64,000 nucleotides of DNA from the NCBI RefSeq assembly GCF_958979055.1, contig NC_084899.1:24433501-24497500 (forward strand), in the 5' to 3' direction. The notes beneath the pieces are model-generated. The model was given only the letters and a program-made list of their open reading frames with translations, was not told the origin of the DNA and ran no database searches. The stretch comes from Alnus glutinosa. Its lineage: Eukaryota; Streptophyta; Magnoliopsida; Fagales; Betulaceae. This document shows positions 9,822-22,413 of this stretch, piece after piece; positions within the stretch are counted from its first letter, which is position 1; each line of letters starts with the position of its first letter. A program made the translations under genes and the position numbers.

Positions 9822-12800
9822 TTAATGTAAAACTAGGTGCTTTATAACTACGTCTTAACAAAAGTGTTTTCATGTCGAGGTCGTCGTAATGGTTGACGCC
9901 CATTACACGCTCATATCATATATGTTAGAAAGATCCATATAGATTTTAAGCATTTAATTGGTTGAGAATTGGACAAGATCAATACCCTAAGTTTTCTCTT
10001 AGTTTGTTTTCATTTTCCGCTTTCATTCCTTCACTTTATTGTTGTAGCTTCAATCTACAACCCTTGCTTTTATTTTTACTCTTAAGTTAAGTTAAATACG
10101 TTCTTTAATATTCCGTTACGCAAAACAACCAATAATCTCTGTGGTTCGATCAACATTACTATAGTACAATCGATACGTACTATTGTGAGTGGTAAACTTA
10201 TAAATTTAAAATTCACGTAGCCGGTTAGTCCGCTACCAGAATCATATGGTGTAAACATGGACAAATAATCAAAGTGCTCAAATCTTTTAAGCATCTTTTC
10301 AACATGATATGTCTGAGATAAAATAATGCAATCATTATCTCTAAGAACTTTAATGTCCAATATGAGATTAGTTTTGCCCATTTATTTTATATCAAAATTA
10401 TACGCAAGAGATCTTTTAGTTTCATGCACAATATCAATGCTAGTTTATAAAATAAACAAGCTAGTCACCAATATATATAAACAAATAATGACACATTCAT
10501 TATTGTAAAAACATGCTATGCATTTACTTGCACTATTAATCAAATATGCATTAGACAACATCACCTTGTCAAACTTTTATGCCATTGTTTAGGAGCTTGC
10601 TTTAATCCTACAAGGATTTCACCAATTTGAACACTTGTGTGTTCTTGAACAAGGATTATAAGTCTATTGGGCTGCTCCATATAAATTTCTTCACCATTTA
10701 GAAAAACAACTTTGACATCCATTTGATGTACAACAAATTTATAAATAGAAGCAATGTCAAATAACATTTTATATATGCAATTATAGTAAACAGAAAATAA
10801 GTACTAAATAATCATCATTTGGCCTTTGCTTATAGCTTTTAGATATCAAGCTTGCCTTGTAATTATCTATCATATCATCCAGTTTAAGCTACTTCTTAAA
10901 CATCTAGTTACAACCAAGTGATTTGGTTGAATGAGGTAACTCAATGAGTTTCAAATATGGTTAGACATAATTTATTCCAATTCATTATTTATAGCCTCTA
11001 ACCAAAACAAATGTTTCAAATAGATTTAATTGCTTCATAATAACATGTTGGATCATCATCAACAATATAAGCAATAAAATTATTACCGAAATTCATTTCT
11101 TTTCTAGCTCGCTTGCTTCTTCTCAATTCTTGCAAATCATCAACGAATTCATTAGAAACAATAGAAGATTCATGCAATAACTTTTCCTTATTTTTTATAG
11201 GAAAAACATGCTCAAGAAAAATAGCATTTTTAGATTAAATAAGAGTATTGTAATCTAAAACATCACTTTTGATAATAAGTAATCTATAGCATGAACTACT
11301 GCAAGCATAACCAATAAAATTGCAATCACAAATTCTAGAACCAAGTTTCCTTATTTTAGGCTCGGGCAACATAATCTTTGCCAAACATCCCCACACTTTG
11401 ATGTATTCCAAGATAGACTTAATATATTTCTAAAAAGTTCATAAGAAGTTTTACTAATTTTCTTATGAAGCATTTTATTATAAATGAAACAAGCCGACAA
11501 TTTGCTTCCCCCACACATTGGTTGATAGCCCAAAACTAACAATTGTAGCATTCATAATTTATTTTCATTCGCTTGATGTAGTCAAGATTTACATGTATAA
11601 ATCTATTATACCAAATATTAATGAATAAACCAACTATGAACAGGAAAATAAATTTCCATTAATAGCACACAAGTGCTATAAGAAATGTGACTTCCATGAG
11701 CCCATCTTTCTCTAAGTATGATCTATCATTTTCTCTTCTTTCTTTTTTTTTTTTCTCAATTGATAGTTTTATGTCAAGATAGTAAAATAAAATATTTTCA
11801 ACTAAAGCCCCAGTAAATATTCAAATTATTAGGCTCAACCATTTAATAATCAACTAGTATTGGCTCTCTTTGTTATAAAAACGCTATTGGTATCAATCTT
11901 ACGATATGATAAATTTTTTCCGATGCTAAATGAGCACTAATAGGAACATCAATCATCACAAAAATTTTATTCCTAATCAGCATGTTAGGAAAATTGAAAG
12001 CTAAATGATATAGATAAAAAATTAATTAGCAAATACTTTTAAAGTATTCATTCTAATTTAGTATACCATAGCTAATATAAGTGCTAGATGCTATTTTTTT
12101 TTTTTCTCAAATAGATCAATAAAAAAAATGTCGCTTATCAGATACAATATTCATATAATTATAATTTTTCATCAGCTTTAATTTATTCAAAGAGCACCTT
12201 CATCACTTGATTTTTTTTTTCTTCATTTTAATAAATGAAATTGTATATCATGTTTTTTTTAAAAAAAAATCAAGACATATGAAACATAATTTAAGAACTC
12301 ATAGCGAAACCAACGGTTTTACTCCAAAATCCTCCAAAATAGGCTAAGTCACCACACACAAATTGGATGTCATGAAAACCGATCAATTGAACATGCACAC
12401 CACATCTCTTCCTCTTACATGTGCTTACCAACAAGAATATTCAGCAAAATGGTATTATTTGCACACAATTAGCAATGTTTATTTTTTCTTTTACAACATA
12501 AGTAATCACTCACATATGTTATTATCAATCGATGTGAATGTTCTCCAACAAACTCAGCACAACAAAATAGAAATTACTAAGTTCTAAAATTCTATAAAAT
12601 TCTCAACTTTTATTGCAAGATTCGTGACCTAACACGAAAAGATTATTTGACAAGCAAATTAAAAAATACAAATTTGAGTTCAAATAATTGAAAATTTCTT
12701 TTTGTCAAAAATATTTTCACTTCCAATATCAACAAATGAAATCAAGCTTTTCTTCTGACAAACAAATCAGATAAATTTTTTTCACAACAGAGGCTTCATC

Positions 12801-12950
12801 TTTTCAACCACTAATTGATTTCATCTTTCTTGTATGCGAATTGATACCGCAAACTCCAATTGTATTTGACTTCTCATAAGTTCAAATACTATTGTTATCA
12901 TCCTAATCAAAATATTTGTGCAACCATTAACGTGATTCAACCTTTAAGAT

Positions 12951-13840
12951 TATTGGAAATAATTTTGGATGGTGCACAAAGTTCTTATTGAAATAAAATA
13001 ATATAAATATGAAAATTAACAATTAAATAAATAATTGTTAAACAAATAATTTATTGAAAAATTATTGTTGATATTAGACCATATTGATCCGAAATAATAA
13101 AAATAATAATAAAATAAATATTGTACAAGAGATTAAAATTAAATTAAGTAAATATCTCACAATGCTATAGAATCAGGCAAGAGCGTTGTCCTTAAAGGTT
13201 GATTCGTGCCTCCCGGAGTGTATAACTCGGTGTGATCGGATCTTTTGACACGCAACCTCTCAGGATTAGACTATAGCATCTATTTTCATTAAGGACACAC
13301 TTCAAAAAACGAAGATCAAATAGAACAACCCTTTGATCAAAGTAGATGGGGGACTTAAGAATAATTTTTCTTGTAGAAAAGCTAATAATATAACAATAGC
13401 TTTGTGGCTTAAAACCAAATTCACGTTGGAATATATGAATGCACACTGGAAAAATATGTTAGAGGTTTTAGCCAAAGAAGAAGATTGTTCTCAAATGCAT
13501 TGGGAACTCAATTTATATAAACGGTCAAAAAATGTTAGCACTATAGATTTTCTTTTAAGGCTCATGAATGACAAATGGTCATAAGACTCATAACTATTAA
13601 CTGTTACAAATCAAAAGTAATAAACTTTAATAATGACAAAATGTTTGAAGATCAAAAAGCCATAAAAACAATTTTTTAATAACCAACGGTTACAAAATAA
13701 AAACTCATAAATATATATTTTAATAAATCAAATTTTTTTTCTTTGCCATAAAAACTCATGAACATATTTTAATACCAAATGGTAAAACATTTAAAGATGG
13801 CTAAAAATGAAATAATGTTTGTAACACACATATTACAACA
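12951..13840 (-). repeat. Copia 5' LTR (right copy)
   Basis: This is a direct-repeat partner of 5842-6734. On the minus strand it begins TGTTGTAATATGTG and would hold the promoter of the element. Confidence 0.88.
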
Positions 13841-13929
13841 ATTTAGAGTTTTATGTGATTAGGCTATTGAAATTTCATATATACATGTATATAGAATACA
13901 ATTAATATGTCTTCTTAATTATTAAAACA

Positions 13930-13930
13930 C

Positions 13931-13961
<31 letters not shown>

Positions 13962-13970
13962 AAAAAAAAA
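13930..13970. repeat. C22-A19 homopolymer junction
   Basis: A run of 22 C is followed directly by a run of 19 A. A very similar C21-A16 junction lies at 22383-22419. Run lengths in such tracts are unreliable in assemblies. Confidence 0.85.
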
Positions 13971-14455
13971 CTTGTGATGAAAATCAACTTGTAATAAAAA
14001 GGTGTCCAAGAGTTTATATATACATGATTAAGATTACACCTCACCGAAGTGGGATACTTAGGATTAATATATTGTAACATACAGTCGACGTCCACGACAG
14101 CCCACCTTATAGACATTGACCCAATAATAACCATTTTTCATTTGGTGGCTCCACTTACTTATCGGTATTTAATAACTTAACATTATTTCTATACATAATA
14201 CTTAAGACGTACATTTTAATCCAACATATAGGTTGTCTCCTTCGGGACTCAGCCACAAAGTAGCAACCATTCGATTCCCTACTTGTCGAGCTGCGTCCGA
14301 CCTCATACTAGACATGGCGACGGCTCTGATACCAAATGATACAAATTTCAAGTAAAACTTACCTTTAAAACTTGTTAAGAGGTGGTGCTCAAGAGTTTAT
14401 ATACCCATGACTAAAATTGTACCTAACTAGTACGAGACACTTAAGATCATGTATA
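13971..14455 (-). mobile_element. TRIM-like miniature LTR retroelement fossil
   Basis: Two diverged direct repeats (about 13971-14065 and 14335-14450) share a segment around 'aagagtttatata..catga.taa.attaca'. At 14323-14334 lies GCTCTGATACCA, the complement of the methionine-initiator primer-binding site TGGTATCAGAGC, immediately inside the right repeat. This places the 5' LTR on the right and the element on the minus strand. The interior (about 270 bp) is non-coding. The short length with LTRs and a primer-binding site fits a TRIM. The copy is old and diverged. Confidence 0.55.
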
Positions 14456-14807
14456 TATATATATATATAGATCATTCTTGTATTTTGATGACTTAATTGT
14501 TTCGGTGCAAGATATAAATCAATGGATAGGGCATTGCCCCTAGTGCTTGGCAAAGCTCATATGCAGTCGGCAGTCCCCATCGCTTTGTGATTACTTTGAT
14601 GACAATTTGAGAAGGACACATGAATCCTCCCTTTGTACGTTTTGTAACAGCTTCAAGTGCTTGTTGAAACCCTCCTTCCCATGACTTTTATTTCTTATCC
14701 ATGGTGACTGGTGAGCGCCATTATTGAATAAGAAGTTGGTAGGGATACAATCATCTATTTTAGAATAAATAAATAAAATGAAAATATTTTAGAACCCCAA
14801 CCGAAAG
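14456..14807. other. Unassigned spacer
   Basis: It holds an (AT)n run at about 14453-14469, then AT-rich sequence in which I see no gene or recognised repeat. Confidence 0.5.
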
Positions 14808-15478
14808 GGTTAAGTACATTTTCGCCCTTTGTTAACAACTATATTTTTTTCCATTTCCGTTTCACTTTCGATTATAAGCGGTACCTCGTTTATAGGTATA
14901 TACCAAAATAGTATCTCCGTCAATTTCCCGTCAAGAAAACTAACGAAATTCTACGTTAAACCAATCAAAACTTAACATGTGTCATTAACCTTATTAAAAA
15001 AAAAGTAAAAATCAAGAAGAAAAAAATAACTAGAAACTTTTTTTTTAAAAAAAAAAAGAATCAATTGAGTTGGCTGGCCACTCCATTTTGGCTTATGGGG
15101 TGGCCAAAAACCACCCCCATATTGCCATTTGGGGGTGGCTTAGCCACCCCTATAGGCCAAAATGGGAGTGGTCGGCCACCACCAAGGGCCGAGCCACCCC
15201 CTTTTTCTTTTTCTTTTTCTTTTTTAATAAAAAAAAAAAAGAAAAGAAAAATAAGTTTTTTTAGTTTTTTATTATTATTTTTTTTTAATAAGATATATAA
15301 CATGTGTCAAGTTTTGATTGGTTTGACATTAAATTCTATTAATTTTCTTAGCGACAGATTGACAGATGTACTATTTAGGTATACGCCTATTAGTGAAGTA
15401 TTACCTATGATCGAAATAAAAACTGATGAAGAAAAAAATAAAGTCGTTAAAATCTAAGGAGCATAAATGCATTTAACC
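14808..15478. mobile_element. Long-inverted-repeat element with a GC-rich hairpin core
   Basis: The left arm (about 14808-14990) and right arm (about 15300-15478) are imperfect inverted copies. Both start GGTTAARTRCATTT and both end in a segment reading ACCAATCAAAACTT followed by ACATGT. Between them are poly-purine/pyrimidine tracts and a GC-rich core (15069-15205) full of GGGGTGGC/GCCACCCC complementary words. I found no clear target duplication. The structure suggests a non-autonomous Mutator-like or foldback element. ORFs inside it are compositional artefacts. Confidence 0.6.
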
Positions 15479-15602
15479 TCAAAATTGGGATATTTTCTCA
15501 ATTTTTAGATGGAAAATTACTGTTATGGCCCCACTTGACAGAGTTATCAATTTTTAACAACAAAAATTGCTGATGTGATTATTCATCAATTTTTTTTTAA
15601 TA

Positions 15603-15639
<37 letters not shown>

Positions 15640-18600
15640 GAAATAATGGTGGTTAATCAAGATTGAGTAGGGTATTGAATGGGAGAAATGGCACTAAAGC
15701 CCACCTTAGCTTCCAAGTTCCAAGTGGTGAGATTAGATTAAGCACCCAATGTGACAAAAATTGCATGTGGCTGGGAAGCATTTTGTGCCTTCCATGGTGG
15801 GCACTGGGCAGGGATCGATCGCTTTCTTAAACCCATCATGCTTCACTTTTCCTATGAACTGTATCATTTAGGATTACTCGATTGATTAACACTTTTTTAG
15901 GGATCACATCTCGGCCTTTGGACAGCTATTAACCCTGCTAATTAATAATATTTTAAAATTTATTAATGCTCAATGAATTGACTAACAACACTTCATATTG
16001 TTTACAGTATAATTCAAACCTAAATAATCTAATTTGTAAATTTCAATAGGCAAAAAAGGGGAGAGGGAATTTAGAGCACGTTTGGCTTTGCAATTTTACA
16101 AGTTAATTAAACATGTGTTTTTAAACAAAATCGCGAAAAAAAAATGTCTTGTTTGAGAATGCGTTTAAAATAAATTGCAGTTCGAAAACTTGAAAAAATA
16201 CCGACAATGGGTATTTTTTTAAAAAAAAAATAAATAAATAAACGCACAATTTTACTAAACATTTAATTAAGTTTTGAAATTGCTGTTTTTTTTAAACTAC
16301 GCGTTTTGAAACTGCAAAACCAAGTGTCATTCAGTGTTTGTTTGGTTTAATAGTTCAAAACGTGTAGTTTGAAAAAAAAAAAAAAAAAAATAGCAAATTC
16401 AAATCGTTGTTAATGAAAACACGATTTTCAAAAAAAAAATCGTGGTTCGACATTTAAAATTTTGGTTCAACCTTTAAAATCGTGTATTTTTAAAAACGCA
16501 TCTATTTGCTTGCAATTTGAAAATGTGATTTTGTTTTACCTATTCATACGGCCATTTTTTTCACACGAGCACCCAAATAGAACAATTATTATGATTTTGT
16601 TTAAAAATACGCTTTTGGCCAACAAAATCACTGAGCACTTTAAATTATTTTTTTTAAAAAAAAAAAATTCTAATGTAAAAGAAACAATAATAGAGTTCCA
16701 CTTAAGTTTAGAAAATCATTTTGTGAATGGCTCTGTGGCTACATGGATGTTTTCAATAAGCTCATGAAATTCAGTCAAACTAGGGTTCCACTTACATTTA
16801 GAAATGCATTTTGTGAGAGACAGAAATTTATAGTTTTCTTAGTCTGTTGATTACTACGTGACTTTGCTTGTGAAGTTTCAATTCAATCAATGTAATAATG
16901 AATCCTGCATATTACAAATATTATTGTAATAAGCAAGCTTATCCTATCACTAAATATTTTTAAATTCTGGATAATCACCATTGGATTCCCTGTCACTAGA
17001 TTTGTCACTGAGTTGACAACCCTCTCGGGACCCAAAAACAGGAGAATTGCTCACGAGTCACGCCGCTTTTATTTTTGCCCACATTTTGCTAACCCTAGTG
17101 GTATTTATTAGATTATTATATAATTAGATAAGTGTCGATTTAAATGCTGTTTTTTTTTATTGTTACATCATTAAAATAATATTACTTTTCTGCAAAAGTC
17201 CGTTTGATTTTAGCAGTTTCAAAACGAGCAGTTTGAAAAAAAAAGGTAATGCTAAAAATCACATTCATATTCTACTCGACTAACGTGACAGTGCCAATCA
17301 GCCGTTGTTGACAAAAAGAATTCAAGAGCTTATGGGCTCTGCTACATTAGTCCAGTGAAACGAGAGTGTGGTTTTTAACATTTCTCTTTAAAAAAAAATA
17401 ATAATTTCAAAATGTAGTTAATAAAAACGCACTACATTACTTGCAATTTGAAAGTATAATAAAAGAAAATTCAAATATTCAAAAACCAATGTGCTTCCAT
17501 AGGAAAACACTTTTTGAGACTTTGTTTAAATGCATGCATTTGACCTGCGAAATCGCGGGGTTAAACGGACCGGACAAGTGTCATTCCAATTTGCAAAGTT
17601 GGATTATTTATTCAAGTAATGGCCACTAGTGTCACTTGTATATCATGTGTAACATTGGATTTCAAATGGGTCTTCCATTTTCACGCCCATCGATATTGAC
17701 TTGGAGAGAGAGATCAAAGGATTACTCATGACCATGGAGACTAAGGAGTCACCCCTCTAGATCCCATGTTAGTAAAAAGCCAAGCTACAAAATCTACTTA
17801 GGATGATTTCGGTTCCCAACTCTATTTAGAGAAAGAGAAAGAGAAAGCAACAAAAAAGTAGAAGATGACAGGTATGATAAGAGGTTGCCTTGGAATCTAA
17901 TTGCAAATCGAAAAGGCCTATAAAATTTGTCACACCCTCCCTCTTTCTTCCCTTTTTATTTATTTATTTTTTTGAACTTTTTGCAGCATTGCATAATACT
18001 TACCTCAGCTGGGAATAAGAAATGGATTTGCTCAATAAGAAAATGAATATGTCATTTTTATTAGAGATTGGTGAAAAAGAAAGAGAGATATCATTGCCCT
18101 TTTGTCTCTTTGCATTCATGAGTCTACTCATTTCTCTCACCATTCTTTATACATGGGAAAATGACTTATCATTTGCTTCACTATCTTGCCTTATGCCTAA
18201 GCTAGTTGACTTTATTCAAGGACAATCAACAAGGCTCTATAGGCAAAATTTTAAAAAAAATTAATGATCGTCTAAAGTGGACAAGGATCCCTTGGTCTCG
18301 AGGTGTCCAAACAGTTTCCGAACAGCCCGGGACGCATACCCTACCCATCTGTGTGAACACTTCCATATCTCGGGTCCCTTTTTTAATTTTCTTCCTGTAT
18401 TTCTTGAAATTCGAGCAATAATAAAAGACAACAAAAGACAAAAGTCAAAAATTGCATTGAATAATTGTAGGATCAACATGAGAATAAAAGTTTTGACCTA
18501 GAAAATCTGTAAGATGATAGCCAGTAGACCCAATGGAGAGCAGGCCTCTCTCTTGCAGTCAATTTTTGAACCCAAGTTGTTCATAGACAATTATCATGAT

Positions 18601-20440
18601 CAATAATAAAGGAGACCTAGTGTAGTTTTTTATTCCATGCTCAAACAAGATAATTAAGAAAACTAACAATAAAATAAAGATAACAAGAAAGAATAAATCA
18701 TGATTATGCCTATATATTACCAGTGAACAAGGTACTCTCTCTTAAATTACTTCCGACAAATTGAATCTTTAAAACAAAAGCAACATTGGGCAGGTGATTT
18801 TTTTTTTCTTATATTTTTTATTTTATTTTATTTTTTATGATTGATAATGTGATCATTTCGGTTTCAATCTTATTTTGTATTTTTGTCCTTCATGACTAGT
18901 AAATTCACCCCAACTCCCCAGTTAATTCTATCAAATTGAATAAAGAACAGTAAAAAAAAAAATTGAAAAAATGATTAGAAATCAATGACAATAATCACTC
19001 AAGATCCCACTGTTAAAACAGAAATCATGGGATTCGAAAAACTATGCTGAGTGGGTGCGGTGCATGAAACATTACTTCATGAATATGTCATGACAGCTTT
19101 ACAAACAAATACAAGATAATGTAGACCTTTTGCCAAAAATAAAAAATAAATAATTAAAAGAAAAAGAAAAATGAAAGAACCTAGACAAAAATTTATCCAA
19201 TTTACATAAACAGGTGCACGATTGGCCAACTAGGCCAATAATATTAAAGGCAAAGCTTTTTCTTTAAATTGGGTTAGTCATCTTCAAAATAAATTGATAT
19301 TTGTCTTTATATTATGTGATTTTTGAAGAATTAATTGATTGCACGTCAAATCTTGAATCGGGAGAATATGTAGAGATCAAGAAGGAAGGTCAAGCACAAA
19401 GTTTTTCGCTAGGGTACAACGAGGTCACTTTAATACTTAAGTCAGTACTTGTTGGAGAATGAAATGAGCTAAATGAAAATTAAAAAAGAATAGCATTTGG
19501 TAAAATTGATGCGTACCTACTGTTTGATTTCCTAATCTCTCTTTATGGAGTGTTTTTATTTTTCTATGCTTTGTAGGTTAGGGAAGGGATCCATGAGATA
19601 ACTAATTTGATTATATAGCCCCCACTCCATTATGCATACATTCCCTAGCTCCCAAGAATAAATGGGTGTTAGCAATCCATGTGAGAGTGGCTAGGATAAT
19701 GTAAATACAACCTCTCTTTATCATTCGTGCGCCCATCCCTCTTGGCTTGGTTGGGTTTGGCTGATCTATAGGGCTTATCGAAAATGGGTCGGCTTAGGCT
19801 AGCTAAATGGGCTGGAGAGTCTTGTTTTCAAGGGGTTCACTCTTGAGTACAACAATTCTCATATGCATTACTAAAAATACGTGTTAAATTTCACACATAT
19901 TTTTAAAAATGCATATGAGAATCGCATGCCCTAAAGACACATGTCAGTCTAATAAACTGTGTCGGTCCACCCAATTTGGAGATAAACTTTGCCCTCAAAT
20001 TAATTTCAATTTAATTTTAATTCTAATTCTAATTCTAATTCTAATTCATTTTTAACACATGAAAAAACATGATGAATAAGAGAGGAGGAGGTGAGAGTAT
20101 GAATGGTGACAAAGAGAAATGAGAGTGTAATAGGGTGTCACAACTTTTGGGCAATAAAATGATTGTTGAAAAGGACTTTGAGAGAGAGAGACAGACAGAG
20201 GTAATTTTTCATTAAGGTCTCAAAAAAGGGATTGAAAAATGTAGGGGAAGATAAGGAGCATTTTCCTCACTTGGGCATCATGTTGTTGGCCATCAAATGA
20301 CACTACCTAGAAAGTGTACTCAATACCCCAATTTGGATTTTTCATGCCCTCAAATATAAGTCTTTCCTCCTACCATTTTCCTCTCTATGCCTTTCCCTTC
20401 ACATTTCCACCCTAAAACCCAATTAGGGATTTGAGTGGCG
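15479..20440. other. Gene-free, repeat-rich AT spacer
   Basis: It holds a (TTA)n run at about 15600-15641. Related MITE-like repeats at 16070-16330, 16340-16660 and 17200-17600 carry 'aaacgcg' and 'gcgattt' words and long A/T runs. A (TTCTAA)n run lies at about 20010-20047, and an inverted 'attctcatatgcatt' pair at 19856-19922. A small GC-rich island at 18275-18370 holds several overlapping short ORFs on both strands that match no family I recognise. No convincing gene. Confidence 0.5.
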
Positions 20441-20445
20441 CACCC

Positions 20446-20452
20446 TATAAAA
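20446..20452 (+). promoter_or_regulatory. Candidate TATA box of the LHL gene
   Basis: TATAAAA lies about 780 bp upstream of the start codon. It fits a long 5' leader. The CT-rich stretch at 20575-20600 lies downstream and would be transcribed. Based on motif and position only. Confidence 0.35.
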
Positions 20453-20854
20453 TCACTGTGTACATGGCTAAAATGAACCGGAGGCGCACATAGCTCTCAT
20501 ACCAAAAAAAAAAAAAAAAAAACGACAAAAAACATTCTCAAAAGAAAAGCCATTAAAGCTTTCTCTTTTACCTTCCCTTCTCTTCTCTCTCTCTAGAAAA
20601 CCAGTGTGAAAATCTCAAAGCTTTTTTCTTTTTTGTCACCGGAAATGGCAGCCAAAGGTAGCTCAAGCCTTTGAAATCTCACTCCAATTCCCATTACTGC
20701 TTCAAAAGCTTAAAAGCTCAAAGCTCAAAGCTTCAAAATCCAATTCAAAAGGCTGTCGTTTCGTTGCCGACCAACCAATCCATGTCGTCCGATATCAGCT
20801 AAAAAAACTTATAGTTCTATCTGGCGCTCAACAATCGAAACGAATCGTTCTGCT

Positions 20855-20950
20855 ATGTCGAATTCTCGATTCCAATTGCCAATGGACAACCGTTCGAATG
20901 ACGAAAACAGAGCGGCCGATCATTCATTTTTAGTGTCTGTGAGTTTTTGA
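20855..20950 (+). CDS. uORF 1 in the LHL leader (31 aa)
   Basis: A short frame opens with ATG at 20855 (MSNSRFQLPMDN...) and closes with TGA at 20948-20950, 280 bp before the main start. Two even shorter frames precede it (M-A-A-K-G... near 20645 and M-S-S-D-I-S near 20781). Arabidopsis relatives of this bHLH gene are annotated with conserved peptide uORFs; whether this is the homologous peptide was not tested. Confidence 0.4.
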   Translation: MSNSRFQLPMDNRSNDENRAADHSFLVSVSF

Positions 20951-21002
20951 AACGATTTTGAAGAGCTCTTGGGGATTAGGGTTGTGGTGATCGGTTTGGG
21001 GG

Positions 21003-21107
21003 ATGGGTAGGGATCGGCTGCTTCTGCCGACGGTGGGACCGCCGATAAAGCGGCGAGCGGGGTTGCGTAGGAAGCAGGCTGGAAGAGGGTCGTATAGAGG
21101 GAGTTAA
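21003..21107 (+). CDS. uORF 2 in the LHL leader (34 aa, basic)
   Basis: The frame runs from ATG at 21003 to TAA at 21105-21107 and encodes a strongly basic peptide (MGRDRLLLPTVGPPIKRRAG...). It ends 123 bp before the main ATG, a distance that allows reinitiation. A regular, Arg/Lys-rich peptide in an otherwise low-complexity leader suggests selection on the peptide. This is the better candidate for the conserved uORF reported for Arabidopsis At2g31280 and its relatives. Identity with that peptide is inference. Confidence 0.5.
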   Translation: MGRDRLLLPTVGPPIKRRAGLRRKQAGRGSYRGS

Positions 21108-21230
21108 AGGGGCTTAAGCTTTGGTTTTTGTTGTGGTTTTGGGAGGGGATAGTGTTTCTTTGGGTGTGTGTTAGAAGAGAACGGTGAGAGATAGATAGAG
21201 TGAGAGACAGAGAGAGACAGAGAGAAAGAG

Positions 21231-22381
21231 ATGGGTGGTGGTGCTGAATTGCAGGGAGTGCTGAGGACCCTCTGTGACAATACGGAGTGGAAGTACGCTG
21301 CGTTTTGGAAGCTCAAACATCGCACTCGGATGTGAGTCTGTGCCTACTCTTCACTCGTAGACATGTTTTGGGTGTGTGTGTGTTTGGTGTTTGTTTGGAT
21401 GCTGAGAAAGCTGAGGAAAGTGGGGAGGAAAAGAAAGAGTGGGAGTTTTGTACGAAAAGAAGTGAATGGAACTTTAATCTAACTGGGATGGTTTTAGTGA
21501 TCTTTTAGTAGGTCCATGCCTTCTGTGTTTTGTTTTTTGTTGAAAGGACTTGTGCGTGCGTACTTTGTTCGATTTGTAATGGTTTTTCTCTTTAAGTCGA
21601 GGGGTACATGTCATGGTTTTGTTTTAATCTTAGTGTGGAAGGTGTGATGCATCTAATTTTTATTTTTTTTTTGGATTATATTGTGCTTGGATTTGATCTA
21701 AAATTTGGTTTTGTGAAAAAACAAGGGAAGAAAAGTGACGATATCTGAATAATAATAGTGTTAAGTGATATGTGGTCTGAGCATCATCTGGGACTCGTGA
21801 AATGGTCACTTTGTAGGAATTTATATGTAAAGCATGACATTTTAGGGTGATTTTCATTCTGGGGTATGGTGCCTTTTGCAGGGTGTTGATGTTGGAGGAT
21901 GCTTACTATGACAACCATGAGCAACATGACTCTTCGCATGATCCCCTAGGATTAGCCGTGGCAAAGATGTCGTATCATGTATATTCTCTGGGAGAAGGGT
22001 AGGACTCTTCTTACTGATTGACAATTTGACATGCTATCCAAGATTGATCTTGTCATCAATGTCATGCGACGATAATAGATGGATGTTTCTTGAACATTCC
22101 CCACATATTACTCCTTTTCAGATTCCCTTGTGGATTGAGGTTCCTGCAATTCTAAGGGCCTACAATTCCTTCAATCCAAGCCATTCATTTTGAATGAACG
22201 GACTGGATCAAACCACATCGGCATTCAAAGGAAGAACGGAAAAACCAAAATAAGTTAAGAGGGGTGGCTGGGCACCCCAAGCAGGCTGCCTCACTGCCTC
22301 ATGTCCAAGGGGTGGTCCAACCACCCCTCAACCTTTAAAGGGTGGTTGGCCACCCTGATAATTGGCTTGGGGTGGTTGTCC

Positions 22382-22413
<32 letters not shown>

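Larger units (their letters stand above)
7981..10238 (+). mobile_element. Ty3/gypsy-like solo LTR nested in the copia fossil
   Basis: The insert begins TGATAAGTCTTGAA and ends GTCCGCTACCA, and is flanked by a perfect 5-bp target duplication GAATC (7976-7980 and 10239-10243). It splits the copia polyprotein region between reverse transcriptase and RNase H. It has TG...CA ends and no internal coding region. Near its right end is a motif (ACAATCGATACGTACTATTG) like the R-U5 boundary of Athila/Tat-type LTRs. Without the nested MITE it is about 1.88 kb, a usual length for such LTRs, so a solo LTR left by recombination is the simplest reading. Inside are a cluster of ATCGATCG palindromes (8208-8352) and a TATCT-type simple repeat (about 8527-8640). 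Confidence 0.8.
5842..13840 (-). mobile_element. Ty1/copia LTR retrotransposon fossil (with nested insertions)
   Basis: Two direct repeats of about 890 bp (5842-6734 and 12951-13840) bound the element. Read on the minus strand, a purine tract GTGGGGGAT lies directly before the left repeat, as expected for a polypurine tract before the 3' LTR, so the element runs right to left. Between the LTRs on the minus strand, pieces of copia-type integrase (around 11340-11550), reverse transcriptase (around 10200-10770, with MDVKVVFLNG-like and GLKQAPKQWH-like segments) and RNase H (around 7715-7960) are recognisable. The gag end (about 12300-12950) is decayed. The element is clearly broken, with many breaks, and cannot move itself. 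By eye the two LTRs agree at roughly 95% over the first 550 bp, suggesting an age of a few million years. No target duplication was recognised. A solo LTR with its own nested MITE lies between the reverse transcriptase and RNase H parts. Confidence 0.9.

Noticed and set aside
14323-14334. GCTCTGATACCA read as part of a tRNA gene
   Set aside because: It is the complement of the standard methionine-tRNA primer-binding site of an LTR element; no tRNA cloverleaf surrounds it.
15061-15457. Several overlapping ORFs on both strands
   Set aside because: They lie inside a long-inverted-repeat element and consist of low-complexity core and poly-A/T sequence.
18206-18501. Four overlapping short ORFs in a GC-rich island
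   Set aside because: Overlap on both strands reflects base composition; none resembles a known protein.
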